DNA from: Ashinkailepas kermadecensis
Lineage: Eukaryota > Arthropoda > Thecostraca > Neolepadidae
Length of the DNA: 64,000 bases
Direction: 5' to 3'
Assembly: GCA_034440615.1 (NCBI GenBank)
Contig: JAOTOM010004738.1
Span: 310,001-374,000 of the forward strand
Part shown: positions 20,345 to 29,790 of the stretch, piece after piece
Layout: each line of letters begins with the position of its first letter
How positions within the stretch are numbered: position 1 is the first letter of the stretch
Translations under genes and position numbers: made by a program
Notes under the pieces: generated by a model
The model's input: the letters and a program-made list of their open reading frames with translations, nothing else
The model's database searches: none
What the model was told of the DNA's origin: nothing

Positions 20345-20778
20345 GTGAGAACGTCTTATCGTCTGTATCTTACTGCTGGCGAGGGTGAGAACGTCTCGCC
20401 GTCTGCATCGGGCCGCTAGGGAGGGTGAGAACGTCTCACCGTCTGCGTCTGATCGCTGGCGATAGTCAGAACGTCTCACCGTCTGCGTCTGATCGCTGGC
20501 GATGGTAAGAACGTCTCGCCGTCTGCATCTGGTTGCTGGCCAGAGTGAGTGCGTCTCATTGTCTGTATCCGGCCGTTGAAGAGGGTGAGAACGTATCACC
20601 GTTTGTGTATGCCTGCTGACGAGGGTGAGAACGTCTCACCGTCTGCGTCCGCTCGCTGGCGATGGTGAGAACGTCTCACCGTCTGCATCTGACCGCTGGC
20701 GAGGGTGAGAACATATCACCGTCCGTGTCCGCCCGATGGCCAGGGCAAGAACATACCACCGTCTCCGTCTGTTATAGT
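20331..20778 (+). repeat. ~40-bp donor-derived minisatellite after exon I
   Basis: About 11 units contain CGCTGGCGAGGGTGAGAACG then TCTCACCGTCTGCGTCTGAT. The exon end CCGCTGGCCAGG and donor GTGAGAACG are repeated in nearly every unit. Confidence 0.9.
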
Positions 20779-21384
20779 AATCAGTGCGGCGTGGCAGTGA
20801 TACATTATTCGTGAAATAGGGTGGAATATACCACTTTCTGAATACTCAGTTGACATCCTCCTCCATGAAGTACCGACATCATGCTTCTTGAGGCATGTTT
20901 ATGAAGTCTTCATGTCTCCTTTCAAACTCATAAGTACCATGCTCATGCTCAGTACAGTCATAAGTATGCCATTGGCTCAAATTTGAGTCTGAAAGACATC
21001 AAAAACATTTTAAATGACATTAATTCCATGACAAATTTCAACATCCTCCTGTGCTCGTTTCGACATCTCACACCTAATGAAAACCATTATTTTAACACTG
21101 TAGCGAGGTCGTACACTATCATCGTGTGTGTGTGGGGGGGGTAGGTGTCAGTTGTGTGCGTAGATACTGCCACCGGCGAAAGTGAGCTGTTCAAAACATG
21201 CTTAAAGTTGATTCCCTATGTTTACATGTACCTTCTGTATACGCTGATGGTGGTGTACCTCATACCAACTGAAGAGAGGATATAAATTTCCAAGCAAGTG
21301 ACCTCCGTTTCGCACTCTAGCTAAGACTTAGCTACCGTTAAGACCAGGATTAACAAGTTTTTTTTCCACGTGGTAAGTTTGAAT
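20779..21384. other. Intron I-J, unique part
   Basis: AT-richer intron with no recognised feature. Confidence 0.5.
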
Positions 21385-21600
21385 GACCACTATTGCCGTG
21401 ACGTGACACCACTGCTACCGTAACAGTTCGGCCGTGACGTGACACCACTGTTACCGCAACAGCCGCGCCGTGACGTGACACCACTGCTACCGTAATAGCC
21501 GTGCCGTGACGTGACACCACTTCTACCGCAACAGTTTGGCCGTGACGTGACACCACTGCTACCGTAACAGCCGTGCCGTGACGTGACGCTCGTGTCCGTC
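21385..21600 (+). repeat. 36-bp array before exon J
   Basis: Five full 36-base units (CGTGACGTGACACCACTGCT then ACCGTAACAGCCGTGC) and a last partial one run into the exon J acceptor GTGTCCGTCAG|TCGGAG. Each unit holds ACCG(T/C)AACAG, comparable to the acceptor, followed by TTCGGCC in some copies, comparable to the exon start TCGGAGC. Derivation from the junction is probable rather than certain. Confidence 0.85.
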
Positions 21601-21602
21601 AG

Positions 21603-21782
21603 TCGGAGCGGTCGCCGGCGCGCGGTGCCGAGCCGGCGCTGGAGCGGTCGGCGCTGCTGACGGTGCTGCACCAGACGCTAGCGCTGGTGCTGAGTCAGGC
21701 GGCGCTGCACCGGCTGCGGCCGCCGGCCGTCGGCGACACTGACCGGCAGTCGCTCAACTGCGACCTGCTGCACAGGGAGCTG
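21603..21782 (+). CDS. Nup188: Nup188 exon J
   Basis: Internal exon of 60 codons, phase 0 at both ends, with acceptor GTGTCCGTCAG|TCGGAG and donor AGGGAGCTG|GTGAGT. It encodes a variable start (SERSPARGAEPALERS), then ALLTVLHQTLALVLSQAALH, then RLRPPAVGDTDRQSLNCDLL and HREL. The family has a polar linker, a TLLMFTMENCFYLLISQAMRYL-like helix, a DPAVHP-like turn and a KQRMKQEL-like helix leading into the last conserved helix. The exon end (CTGCTGCACAGGGAGCTG) is the seed of the 50-bp array that follows. Confidence 0.85.
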
Positions 21783-22545
21783 GTGAGTGGGTCACGGCGG
21801 GGTCAGCTGATCTGCTGCACAGGGAGCTGGTGAGTCTGGGTCACGGCGGGGTCAGCTGATCTGCTGTACAGGGAGCTGGTGGGGACGAGTGGTCTAGGGG
21901 TAAGATGCTCGTCTCACAATCGAAAGGTTGTGGGTTCGAGTCTCACCTGTCGCTACTCTTCGCCCGCGACCAATCGGCGTGAGAGATTGGCGACGCTACA
22001 TGACTCAACGGTCGATGTGTCGTAAAACCAATAACCAACCACAGGGAGCTGGTGAGTCTGGGTCAGCTGACGGGTTGTACAGGGAGCTGGTGAGTCCGGG
22101 TCACAGCCGGGTCAGCTGACATGTTGCACAGGGAGCTGGTGAGTCTGTGTCACAGCTGGGTCAGCTGACCGGTTGTACAGGGAGCTGGTGAATATTGGTC
22201 ACAGCCGGGTCAGCTGACCTGCTGGTGATTCTGGGTCACAGCCGGGTCAGATGACCTGCAGTACAGGGAGCTGGTGAGTCTGGGTCACAGCAGGGTCAGC
22301 TGATCTGCTGGTGATTCTGGGTCACAGCCGGGTCAGATGACCTGCAGTACAGGGAGCTGGTGAGTCTGGGTCACAGCAGGGTCAGCTGATCTGCTGGTGA
22401 TTCTGGGTCACAGCCGGGTCAGATGACCTGCAGTACAGGGAGCTGGTGAGCCTGGGTCACAGCCGGGTCAGCTGACCTGCTGCACAGAAAGCTGGTGAGT
22501 CTGGGTCACGGCAGGGTCAGCTGACCTGCTGCACAGAGAGCTGGT
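21768..22545 (+). repeat. ~50-bp donor-derived minisatellite after exon J
   Basis: About 15 units contain CTGCTGCACAGGGAGCTG|GT, the exon J end and donor, followed by GAGTCTGGGTCACAGCCGGG and TCAGCTGAC. Some units lack the GTACAGGGAGCTG part. A SINE (21882-22040) interrupts the second or third unit. Confidence 0.92.
21882..22040 (+). mobile_element. tRNA-derived SINE, copy 3, inside donor array
   Basis: A 159-base SINE with intact A-box TGGTCTAGGGG and B-box GGTTCGAGTCTC. The 14-base sequence ACAGGGAGCTGGTG flanks it at 21868-21881 and 22041-22054. The duplication equals the array motif, so it could partly reflect the array itself. Confidence 0.9.
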
Positions 22546-23048
22546 CAGGTGACAATGCGATACCCAGACGATGTGAGTCACGACCACCGGTCACGCGGTC
22601 ACGACACCGGTCAGTGACCAGCATCATGTGCATGGTGTGGTTGGTTGTTGGAGCTCCGTAGCGCAGGGACTACGTTCGTATTCAGCTTAAAGCGATGACA
22701 CTTTGCAGCCAGCATTGGTGAGTGACGTTGTCAGAGAGACACGCTCTGACGTTGTCAGAGAGAGAGATGGATTGAACCGATATAGGAGCAGCATCTGATG
22801 CGTGTCTGCAGATGGTGCAATTGGAGAACAGAACAAATATAATTTGGCCTCACTGTCTCTGACGGTACACCGCGGCACGCTACTAAATTGGTATCCAGCG
22901 AAAACAACTCCGGGGTAGAAAACACCACAAAGGATTGGACAATGAATCACGCGTGTGAGCTGGTACATTACGGGCACTCGCGTACCCGGCGGACAGATCG
23001 CAGACCTGAGCTTGAGGACCATTCGAGACTCACGGATCACTGCGCGAC

Positions 23049-23640
23049 CGAAACCTCGCCCTGCGCGACTATCTGGGCACATCACAGAAACCTCGCCCTG
23101 CGCGACTATCTGGGCACATCACAGAAACCTCGCCCTGCGCGACTATCTGGGCACATCACAGAACCTCGCCCTGCGCGACTATCTGGACACATCACAGAAA
23201 CCTCGCCCTGCGCGACTATCTGGGCACATCACAGAAACCTCGCCCTGCGCGACTATCTGGGCACATCACAGAAACCTCGCCCTGCGCGACTATCTGGGCA
23301 CATCACAGAACCTCGCCCTGCGCGACTATCTGGGCACATCACAGAAACCTCGCCCTGCGCGACTATCTGGGCACATCACAGAACCTCGCCCTGCGCGACT
23401 ATCTGGGCACATCACAGAACCTCGCCCTGCGCGACTATCTGGGCACATCACAGAAACCTCGCCCTGCGCGACTATCTGGGCACATCACAGAAACCTCGCC
23501 CTGCGCGACTATCTGGGCACATCACAGAAACCTCGCCCTGCGCGACTATCTGGGCACATCACAGAACCTCGCCCTGCGCGACTATCTGGGCACATCACAG
23601 AAACCTCGCCCTGCGCGACTATCTGGGCACATCACCGAAA
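23049..23640. repeat. 36/37-bp minisatellite, 16 copies
   Basis: Sixteen near-identical units (GAAACCTCGCCCTGCGCGAC then TATCTGGGCACATCACA) are present. Eleven or so are 37 bases and the rest 36, differing by one A (GAAACC or GAACC). There are no spacers. It sits between the arms of the fold-back structure. Confidence 0.95.
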
Positions 23641-24493
23641 TGTTGCCAGTCAAGCACATGTAATCACACACCCGCACCATTCATCAAGTCGCGTACTCAC
23701 ACTACCCAAAGCACGTCAGCCGCCAAGCACAGCACACGAATTGGAATTCTCGTCGAGCCCGTGCGGCATCGTCAGCAACTGGTACCACCAGCAGTTCGGC
23801 GGCGCCGGTCTCTATTAAAACCGTCGTACGGGCGGCGCGATTCGGAAAACAAAGCTATCGGCGGCGAGTGGACGACACGGCCCGAGCGGCCAGCAGCCGC
23901 TGGGAGACGACGCCGCACCGGTCCGGTACCGGCCACTGGCCGGCCGCCAACAGACGCCAAACAAACACCATGGCCGCCGCCTCGGGTAAGATACATGGGC
24001 TCTGGAGGCTCGCAGATAACGTCCGGAAAACACCTCGCCGGGGTACGGTCCGAATGGCAACTTCCGCGGGGCGGCCGAACAAACACCGATGCATCACGTG
24101 TTATGGCAGCGGTTGTCAACCCGGTGCACACAACAGACAGGATTGCACGGATGATGGCACATGTCAAATGTGAATGTCATCATCAACATACCGTGTACTA
24201 ATTGCAGTGGGCTCTGTGAGCAGTCGCATTGTTCGTATTGTGAATATTCGACTGGAATAATTGCTGTCATTACCATGCCGTCTGTGTTGCACATTGAACA
24301 ACGCCAACACCAGCAACCTTCCCTTGCATGGACGTTATCTGGCGTTAATTTGCACGATACATCGACACGACCTGCTTCCCCACATTTAACCTCCCGGACG
24401 CTTCTCCCACGGCGTTTCCGACTGAAGGGATCCTGGTGGAATACCTACCAGTCTGGACTGTACGGCTTGTGCAACAGGTCAACTGATCCCGCT

Positions 24494-24659
24494 AAGGGGA
24501 CGAGTGGTCTAGGGGTAAGATGCTCGTCTCACAATCGAAAGGTTGTGGGTTCGAGTCTTACCTGTCGCTACTCTTCGCCCGCGACCAATCGGCGTGAGAG
24601 ATTGGCGACGCTACATGACTCAACGGTCGACGTGTCGTAAAACCAATGACCAACCAACC
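24494..24659 (+). mobile_element. tRNA-derived SINE, copy 4
   Basis: The same family as at 17566 and 21882. Near-perfect 13-base flanks are AACTGATCCCGCT (24481-24493) and AACTGACCCCGCT (24660-24672). It is nested in the fold-back structure. Confidence 0.9.
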
Positions 24660-25311
24660 AACTGACCCCGCTGTGATCCAGACTCACGAGCTCTCTGTGC
24701 AGCAAGTCATAATACATTTTGATGCGATGAAAGACACTGAGAGAAGCCTCACTACGTTCGGTTCATGCCATGCATATCCTTAATAGTAGCAAACACTTTT
24801 CACTTAATTGCGTCGCTTTTGCGGGGATGCAAACACACATCGTATCGTCAAAACTTCTGTCCGCTCTGTCCGCCCCAGGAACGCGAGTGCCTGTGATGTA
24901 CTAGCTCACACATGTGATTCATTGTCCCATCCTTTGTGGCGTGTTTTCCACCCCGCAGCTGTTTTCGCTGGAGACCAATTTAGTAGCGTGCCGCGGTGTA
25001 CCATCAGAGGCAGTGAGGCCACATTCGTGTTTAATTAGGCGCTGGATGTAAACACTTCTTGCCATCAAAGATGGAAGTGTATGTCAAAGTGTATTTATGC
25101 AGCACGTATGCAAACAGACAATGTCATTGTTGTTCTGGTTAGTGTCGTACAGCACTGGCGACGGGTGACCTAAGGAATGAGATATTGGTTTCATGTAAAT
25201 AAAAATCAAGGATTTCTGGAAGAGAACTAGCATGGACCAGTGACAGGTGCAGGTGAGAAAGTAATTATGACTTATGACATGCATTCTTGTCCCGTTCCCT
25301 GTCAGTTTCAA

Positions 25312-25367
25312 TGGGCGCTGTATAACCAATGCAGTTGATGCGCCCTAAAACCCTAATAACCAACCAA
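25312..25367 (+). mobile_element. Very short SINE tail, copy a
   Basis: A 56-base insert (GGGCGCTGTATAACCAATGC, then AGTTGATGCGCCCTAAAACC, then CTAATAACCAACCAA) is flanked by the 13-base duplication CTGTCAGTTTCAA (25299-25311 and 25368-25380). It resembles the 3' end of the longer SINE. Confidence 0.85.
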
Positions 25368-26018
25368 CTGTCAGTTTCAACTCAAATCTCCGAATTTAGA
25401 CACATTGGTGGCAGGTCGTGGGCGGAATAAGAAGTATGGCATAGGAGTGTGCAGTTGTGTGTCAAGGGCACTGGAGGGGGTACTGTACCCACGCATAGTC
25501 TCATCGTTTGACCCTCCGACAGAGTGATTTCTGCAAGATTTAGTTTTCGTCAATGCGTTCTTTAGCGTGATAAAAATGTAAAGTGAAGTTCATGTAACTG
25601 ATATACTGATGGTAGCAAGTAACATAATTATGGGTGAGGAAAACGGCAGACGCCAGAACGCGGGCTGACATAGCTGCTGTTCTCCGATTGCACCATCTGT
25701 AGACACGCATCAGAATGATGCTCCTATATCGGTTCCATTCACAGCTGTGTGTCTCTGACCATGTCACTCACCAGTGCTGGCTGTTTAGTGTCATCGCTTT
25801 AAGCTGAATACGAACGTGGTGCCTGCGCCATGGATCTCCAACAACCAACCACGCCATGCACATGATGTGATGTTCAGTTCATCACTGACATGACATGATG
25901 CACAGTTCATCACTGACCGGTGTGGTGGCCGGCTGACCGGTGGCCGTGACCTGTATTGTCTGTGCCGGCACGTGCCGTGGTGCCGCACCTGACGCCCAGT
26001 GCCCCGCTCCTCCGGCAG

Positions 26019-26165
26019 ACGTCGCTGCTGGAGAGCCTGCGCCGGCAGCTGCGGCGCGGTACCTCCCACTCGCCGCTGCCGGCGCACTCGGCCGATCCGT
26101 GCGCTCCGTCCGAGCATCGCTTCCTCGAGCTGGTGGAGCACCTGGTGAACACGGTGCTGCGCTGA
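26019..26165 (+). CDS. Nup188: Nup188 last coding exon (K)
   Basis: The terminal exon starts in phase 0 after acceptor GCTCCTCCGGCAG|ACGTCG and ends in TGA at 26163-26165 (48 codons before stop). It encodes TSLLESLRRQLRRGTSHSPL, then PAHSADPCAPSEHRFLELVE, then HLVNTVLR. Animal Nup188 ends with the same plan: a LSSLSRYFRRGAPSSP-like helix, a short disordered linker, then a PLIQLVQAFVRHMQR-like amphipathic helix at the very C terminus. The linker here is much shorter than in vertebrates. The intron before it is 4.2 kb and holds the donor array, SINEs and the fold-back structure. No canonical AATAAA was noticed in the next 800 bases. Confidence 0.86.
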   Translation, partial: TSLLESLRRQLRRGTSHSPLPAHSADPCAPSEHRFLELVEHLVNTVLR

Positions 26166-26494
26166 CACGCACCGGAGGCGCTGCCACCCGCCGGGACGCT
26201 CACCGCGTCGCTCTGCCGGCCCACCAGCGGGCGCATGGCGAGCTCGTGAGACTCATCCCACACACTCGAAATGCCCGCGATGTCGGATACTTCGTGAACA
26301 TGGTGAAATTCGTGTATAGCTCGGCCCGTGAAGAGTGGTCGTGCCGTTCCGTTGGTTTAATGAATACATTGTTGCGGATTCGTGTTGGACTCCCGGCGAT
26401 CAGCAGAATGAATGGCACGACAGGGCGCACGGCGTGTGGATCAGGTTCGAATGGCAGTCACGTGTTTTGTGCGAAGTGTAACTCATGTCAGGCC

Positions 26495-26538
<44 letters not shown>

Positions 26539-26970
26539 CCATCCACAGGCAGGCTACGATGTGTGTTTGCGTCCCCCGCAAAAGCGACGCAATTTGGCAA
26601 TTGAAACTAGCAGAAATCTAATTCACTAGAAAGTGAAGTTTGTTGTGATTCCGTGATTTGAATTTCTGATAGATATTTTATAGTCTGAATACGATGAAAT
26701 CGAATGCTTCTCACCGTAAAAGATCGCCTATTCTTTCCCCGAATTCAAAAGAAGTCAATTACGAGCTCCAATTATAAAGCTACCAAAGCAAGTCCAGTCT
26801 GTGTAATCTTGCAAGTAGTATAAGAGAGTCTAACACTTCACTAAGTGAGTCTAACTTAGAATAGTTTACTGCACTGACAATTGCGTTTGATACAATGAAC
26901 GGCACTAATTAAGGGAAGCGATAGATGTGTAGGGACGTTCTTACTGAAGAGTCCTCAGACGTACCTCAAG
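26166..26970 (+). other. Presumed Nup188 3' UTR/downstream flank
   Basis: AT-richer downstream sequence contains a (GT)n run (26497-26536) and a segment (26553-26590) that is the reverse complement of 24806-24842. No polyadenylation signal was identified with confidence. Confidence 0.4.
26497..26536. repeat. (GT)n microsatellite
   Basis: About 19 GT dinucleotides. Confidence 0.97.
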
Positions 26971-27336
26971 TATCGATGTGGTGAGCTCTGGCGGCTGGCC
27001 GGCCGCGGCCAGTTGCTCGCCTTCGGCGACCGCTCGGTCGCGAGTCCCGGAGGCAAGTGGGAGAGTGCCCTGGCGACTATCTACCAGGAGAACCCGGCGT
27101 CCACCGCCCATGACACGTCATGGTCACGCGACGGACTATGCCCCCTATCCAGTGGGGGTTGCTCATCCCCTAAAGTGCACGTGGTCTCCGTGTCGCATCT
27201 GAGAACAAAGGCTTGCAACGAACCCGACGAACTCTACCGCACGCCGGCGGGTCGCGCCGGTCCTCAGACCTCAGAGATATTCTCAGAGCTCTCCAAGGTT
27301 GAGTCAGCGTGCCGGCCGTCGGCACCTGTTGGCTAA
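26970..27336 (+). CDS. Unrecognised GC-rich open frame
   Basis: A forward frame of about 107 codons (27013-27336, TAA) lies in a GC-rich island. It can be extended leftward to about 26970 without an ATG (CGELWRLAGRGQLLAFGDRS, then VASPGGKWESALATIYQENP). The first 40 codons have coding-like composition; the later part is less convincing. A possible acceptor is CCTCAAG|TATCG near 26968. It is not part of Nup188, which has already ended. It may be an exon of a downstream gene or the 5' end of a retroelement. No domain was recognised. Confidence 0.25.
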
Positions 27337-28060
27337 CCTCAGCACATACCTCCAAACAATACCGATACGGTGGCTCCGCGCTGCGCACAGGCAGCCGACA
27401 GATCGGGGCGTTGCAGCCCATCTGTCATCTGACATACATCACAACCACAGTAATATTCATCCAGCAGCAAGGGTGTCGATTTTTTATAAACATTTGGGGA
27501 GGGGGGCCGAAGTGCCAACGTACCGGACCCCCCCACCCCACCACAAAAAAAAACTCATCGGATTTCGCCCACTATATTTTCAGATCCCAGAACTTCTGAT
27601 TTTTATTCGACGATGTGTATGTTTATGTTTATTCAGCATCCTCACCAACGGGCAAAATCGTCCAATAACTGGTGAAGTCGCATAATTAAAAGTGCAGTGC
27701 ACAGTACATGTCAACATAGCAACTCTGAGTAATAGCATGCGACTGCAGTGCCATATAGTGGGCTCGGATCTATCGTCACCGTCACCGTCACCGTCACCGT
27801 TACCCTCGTCCTCACTCCACACACCAACAAACACACACCGGCTTAAATAAAAATACTTCAGCGATCAGATGCAGGCTAAAACACACCGACATTGATGGAG
27901 CATCGGAGCACAGCAGACTTGAACAGTGATGGCGATGGGTGAAAGTATTTCCTTGGTGCCTAACATTAGGAAGGGGAATTTTTCCCTCCAGTACGCCACT
28001 GCGGCTGCTCAACGTGTTTTTTCCCGCAGATTGCACGATCGAGAGCCCTTCGGATAATTT
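27337..28060. other. Intergenic, low-complexity patches
   Basis: Contains C- and A-runs near 27,520-27,560 and a (CACCGT)n hexamer tract at about 27,778-27,810. No gene was seen. Confidence 0.5.
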
Positions 28061-28510
28061 TCTTTCGGAACCCATTCTGAATTTTCCGGTGCTCTGGTAG
28101 ATTCGATGGAGTCTCCTTGTGGTTTTTGTGGTGAAGTCTATTTTTATAAGCCCCCTGCAGGCTATTTTTGGACCCCGGTACGATTTTTCTGTCTCTCGGT
28201 GCGTTTCTTTCCGTGCCCGAACAGGTTTCTTTTGTGCCGTCCGACGACTTCTTATTTTGTGGATCCTTGACGCAATTTCTATGTCCGCAGGGTGACATTC
28301 CGGGTATATATTGGTCCTTGGGAAGCCAGCTACAACTTGTGGGGCTCCGGCACGACGTTTTGGTCCCAGTGAGATTTTCAAGAGAAGCGGTGTGAAATTT
28401 GTTTGGTCTAAGTGCGATTTTTGGGGGCCCGTGGTCACTTGTTGGGATCCCTTGCGGTGGCTACCAGGGTGGGAATTAAGGCACTTCTTAAGATATTTTA
28501 TCTCTGAAAA
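28060..28510. repeat. Degenerate ~29-bp repeat with GGGCCC/TTTTT core, locus 1
   Basis: Loose ~28-30-base periodicity on a theme like CGGTACGATTTTTGGGGCCC. The same theme recurs at 35,540-36,060 and, in reverse orientation, at 46,470-46,800. Confidence 0.6.
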
Positions 28511-28863
28511 CATTTTTGCACTCCGGGTTCATACTGGATAGGATGGGCTTCACATGTACTCCGACACAAATGTGGGAACAAGGATGTCAATAAAAACAAA
28601 CACAGAACGACACCCAAAAAAAACGCTGGTTATTCCACTTACGGTCACCACTCAAACTAATCACTTTTTGTAGCAGTCAGCATCCGGACCACAGCTTCAC
28701 ACACTCCATCAATCTCAACCACCGGAATTGCCGACAACGCGCCAACAGCAATTTGCAAGATGATGCGCATGCGCACTGAGAACACTGTTCTCCGGCTCTG
28801 GAGCGGCGTCTCGGAATACCTGTGTTCCTGCCACCCTATAGTAGGAAACTTTGACAGTTTTAA

Positions 28864-29786
28864 CACGCGCACTGGAGGGGGGGGGCGAAATCCGCCCACC
28901 CCTCCGGTTTTTCGCAAATAACTGCAGATTTTACCGGTCGATATACTGGATTTTCGGTGTACCTGCTTAAAAATGAACGACGCGTCGTTTAAAGCAAGAA
29001 AAATGGAAATCGCCCGAAAATTTGTCAAGTTAGGGGCCGGTAAAGTCAAAAAATGTTATAGTGCCAGACCACAAAAATCGGCGCAGATGCGCTCCCAGTA
29101 TACTGACAAAAGGGAAGTGTTCTAGGCAACACTAGGGACTTGTTTGATGCATATTGATATGCTGTATAGTTTCAAGGTCATGTTAGGTCACCAAGGTCAA
29201 GTCAGGTCAAGTTCATGACAGGCTAATGGAACCAAACTTGATCAACTGGAATGTTGCCATAAATGCACTACTGGTTGTCATTTGTACTGTTTGTCATTGC
29301 GTTTCCATACTTTATTCATGTACTTCACTCCCTTCTTCACGAAGCCGATTGCTCCGAGCTGCCCGACGGAGCAGTCGGGCGGGCGGCCGGTTCCGGTAAC
29401 TGGAATAGGTAACTGACCTGATAAAGTGGTGCTATATAGGTGACCTGAGGTCAAATGTTGGATCTAGCATCTGCATTGCATCATTAGTAATGTCCAAAAC
29501 ATCATTGATGCCCATTTTTGAGCATTTAAACAATCACAGCGATCCATAACGATGACAAGCCAAGCCACGCAAAACCGGAAAATTTTGCCAATCTGACCTC
29601 ATTTGGCCTTGAAGATATTGACCTAAGGTCACGCAAATTGCACACAATAGAGTTCACTACCGTGCCCATCCACCCTGCGAATTTCGTTCCTCCAGCTTTA
29701 CTAGGAGCCGAGATCTTAGGGGGGGCGGAATCCGCCCCCCCCCCCCTCCAGTGCGCGTAATTCTCAGAGGCCCTCCAGGGCGCGTG
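28864..29786. mobile_element. TTAA-flanked inverted-repeat element (possible piggyBac-type, non-autonomous)
   Basis: The ends are CACGCGCACTGGAGGG (left) and the complement of CCCTCCAGGGCGCGTG (right), 15 of 16 matching, each bordered by TTAA (28860-28863 and 29787-29790). A second, internal inverted pair (GGAGGGGGG and GCGGATTCCGCC-type) lies just inside. No transposase was seen in 923 bases. TTAA target duplications are typical of piggyBac, but the terminal bases are not the classical ones. Confidence 0.55.
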
Positions 29787-29790
29787 TTAA

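Larger units (their letters stand above)
22622..25870. mobile_element. Fold-back-like element with long inverted arms
   Basis: Segment 22622-22990 recurs as its reverse complement in two pieces, about 24850-25035 and 25676-25870. The outermost arm ends are CATCATGTGCATGGTGTGG and the complement of CCACGCCATGCACATGATG. The region between the arms holds a 36/37-bp array and a SINE. About 640 bases (25036-25675) interrupt the right arm. No transposase frame and no clear target duplication were seen. Confidence 0.7.
2770..26165 (+). other. Nup188: Nup188 gene, C-terminal part (11 exons)
   Basis: This is the overall gene model. Eleven GC-rich exons, each bounded by AG and GT, join without a frame break. 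The exon-end phases are 0, 1, 2, 1, 0, 0, 0, 2, 0 and 0, and each matches the start of the next exon. The conceptual product of about 708 residues is collinear with the last 40 percent or so of animal Nup188. Nup188 is an alpha-solenoid nucleoporin that binds Nup93 in the inner ring of the nuclear pore and supports transport and pore diameter. Landmarks are FWRLLAAPLL (A), VDALDFAAVH (F), LEETEAVVSFL (G), HLTYGTLLAGV (I) and LLESLRRQLRRG (K). The family assignment comes from recalled family patterns, not a search. The N-terminal exons lie off the left edge. Confidence 0.82.

Noticed and set aside
23049..23640. CRISPR-like direct repeats
   Set aside because: Units are head to tail with no spacers, and the surroundings are a eukaryotic gene.
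22888..24201. 437-codon forward frame
   Set aside because: It runs through the 36/37-bp array in the last intron. Repeats cycle through the frames, and no domain is present.
17566..24659. Functional tRNA genes at the SINE heads
   Set aside because: They have A- and B-boxes but no proper cloverleaf closure, and they continue into the SINE body with target duplications.
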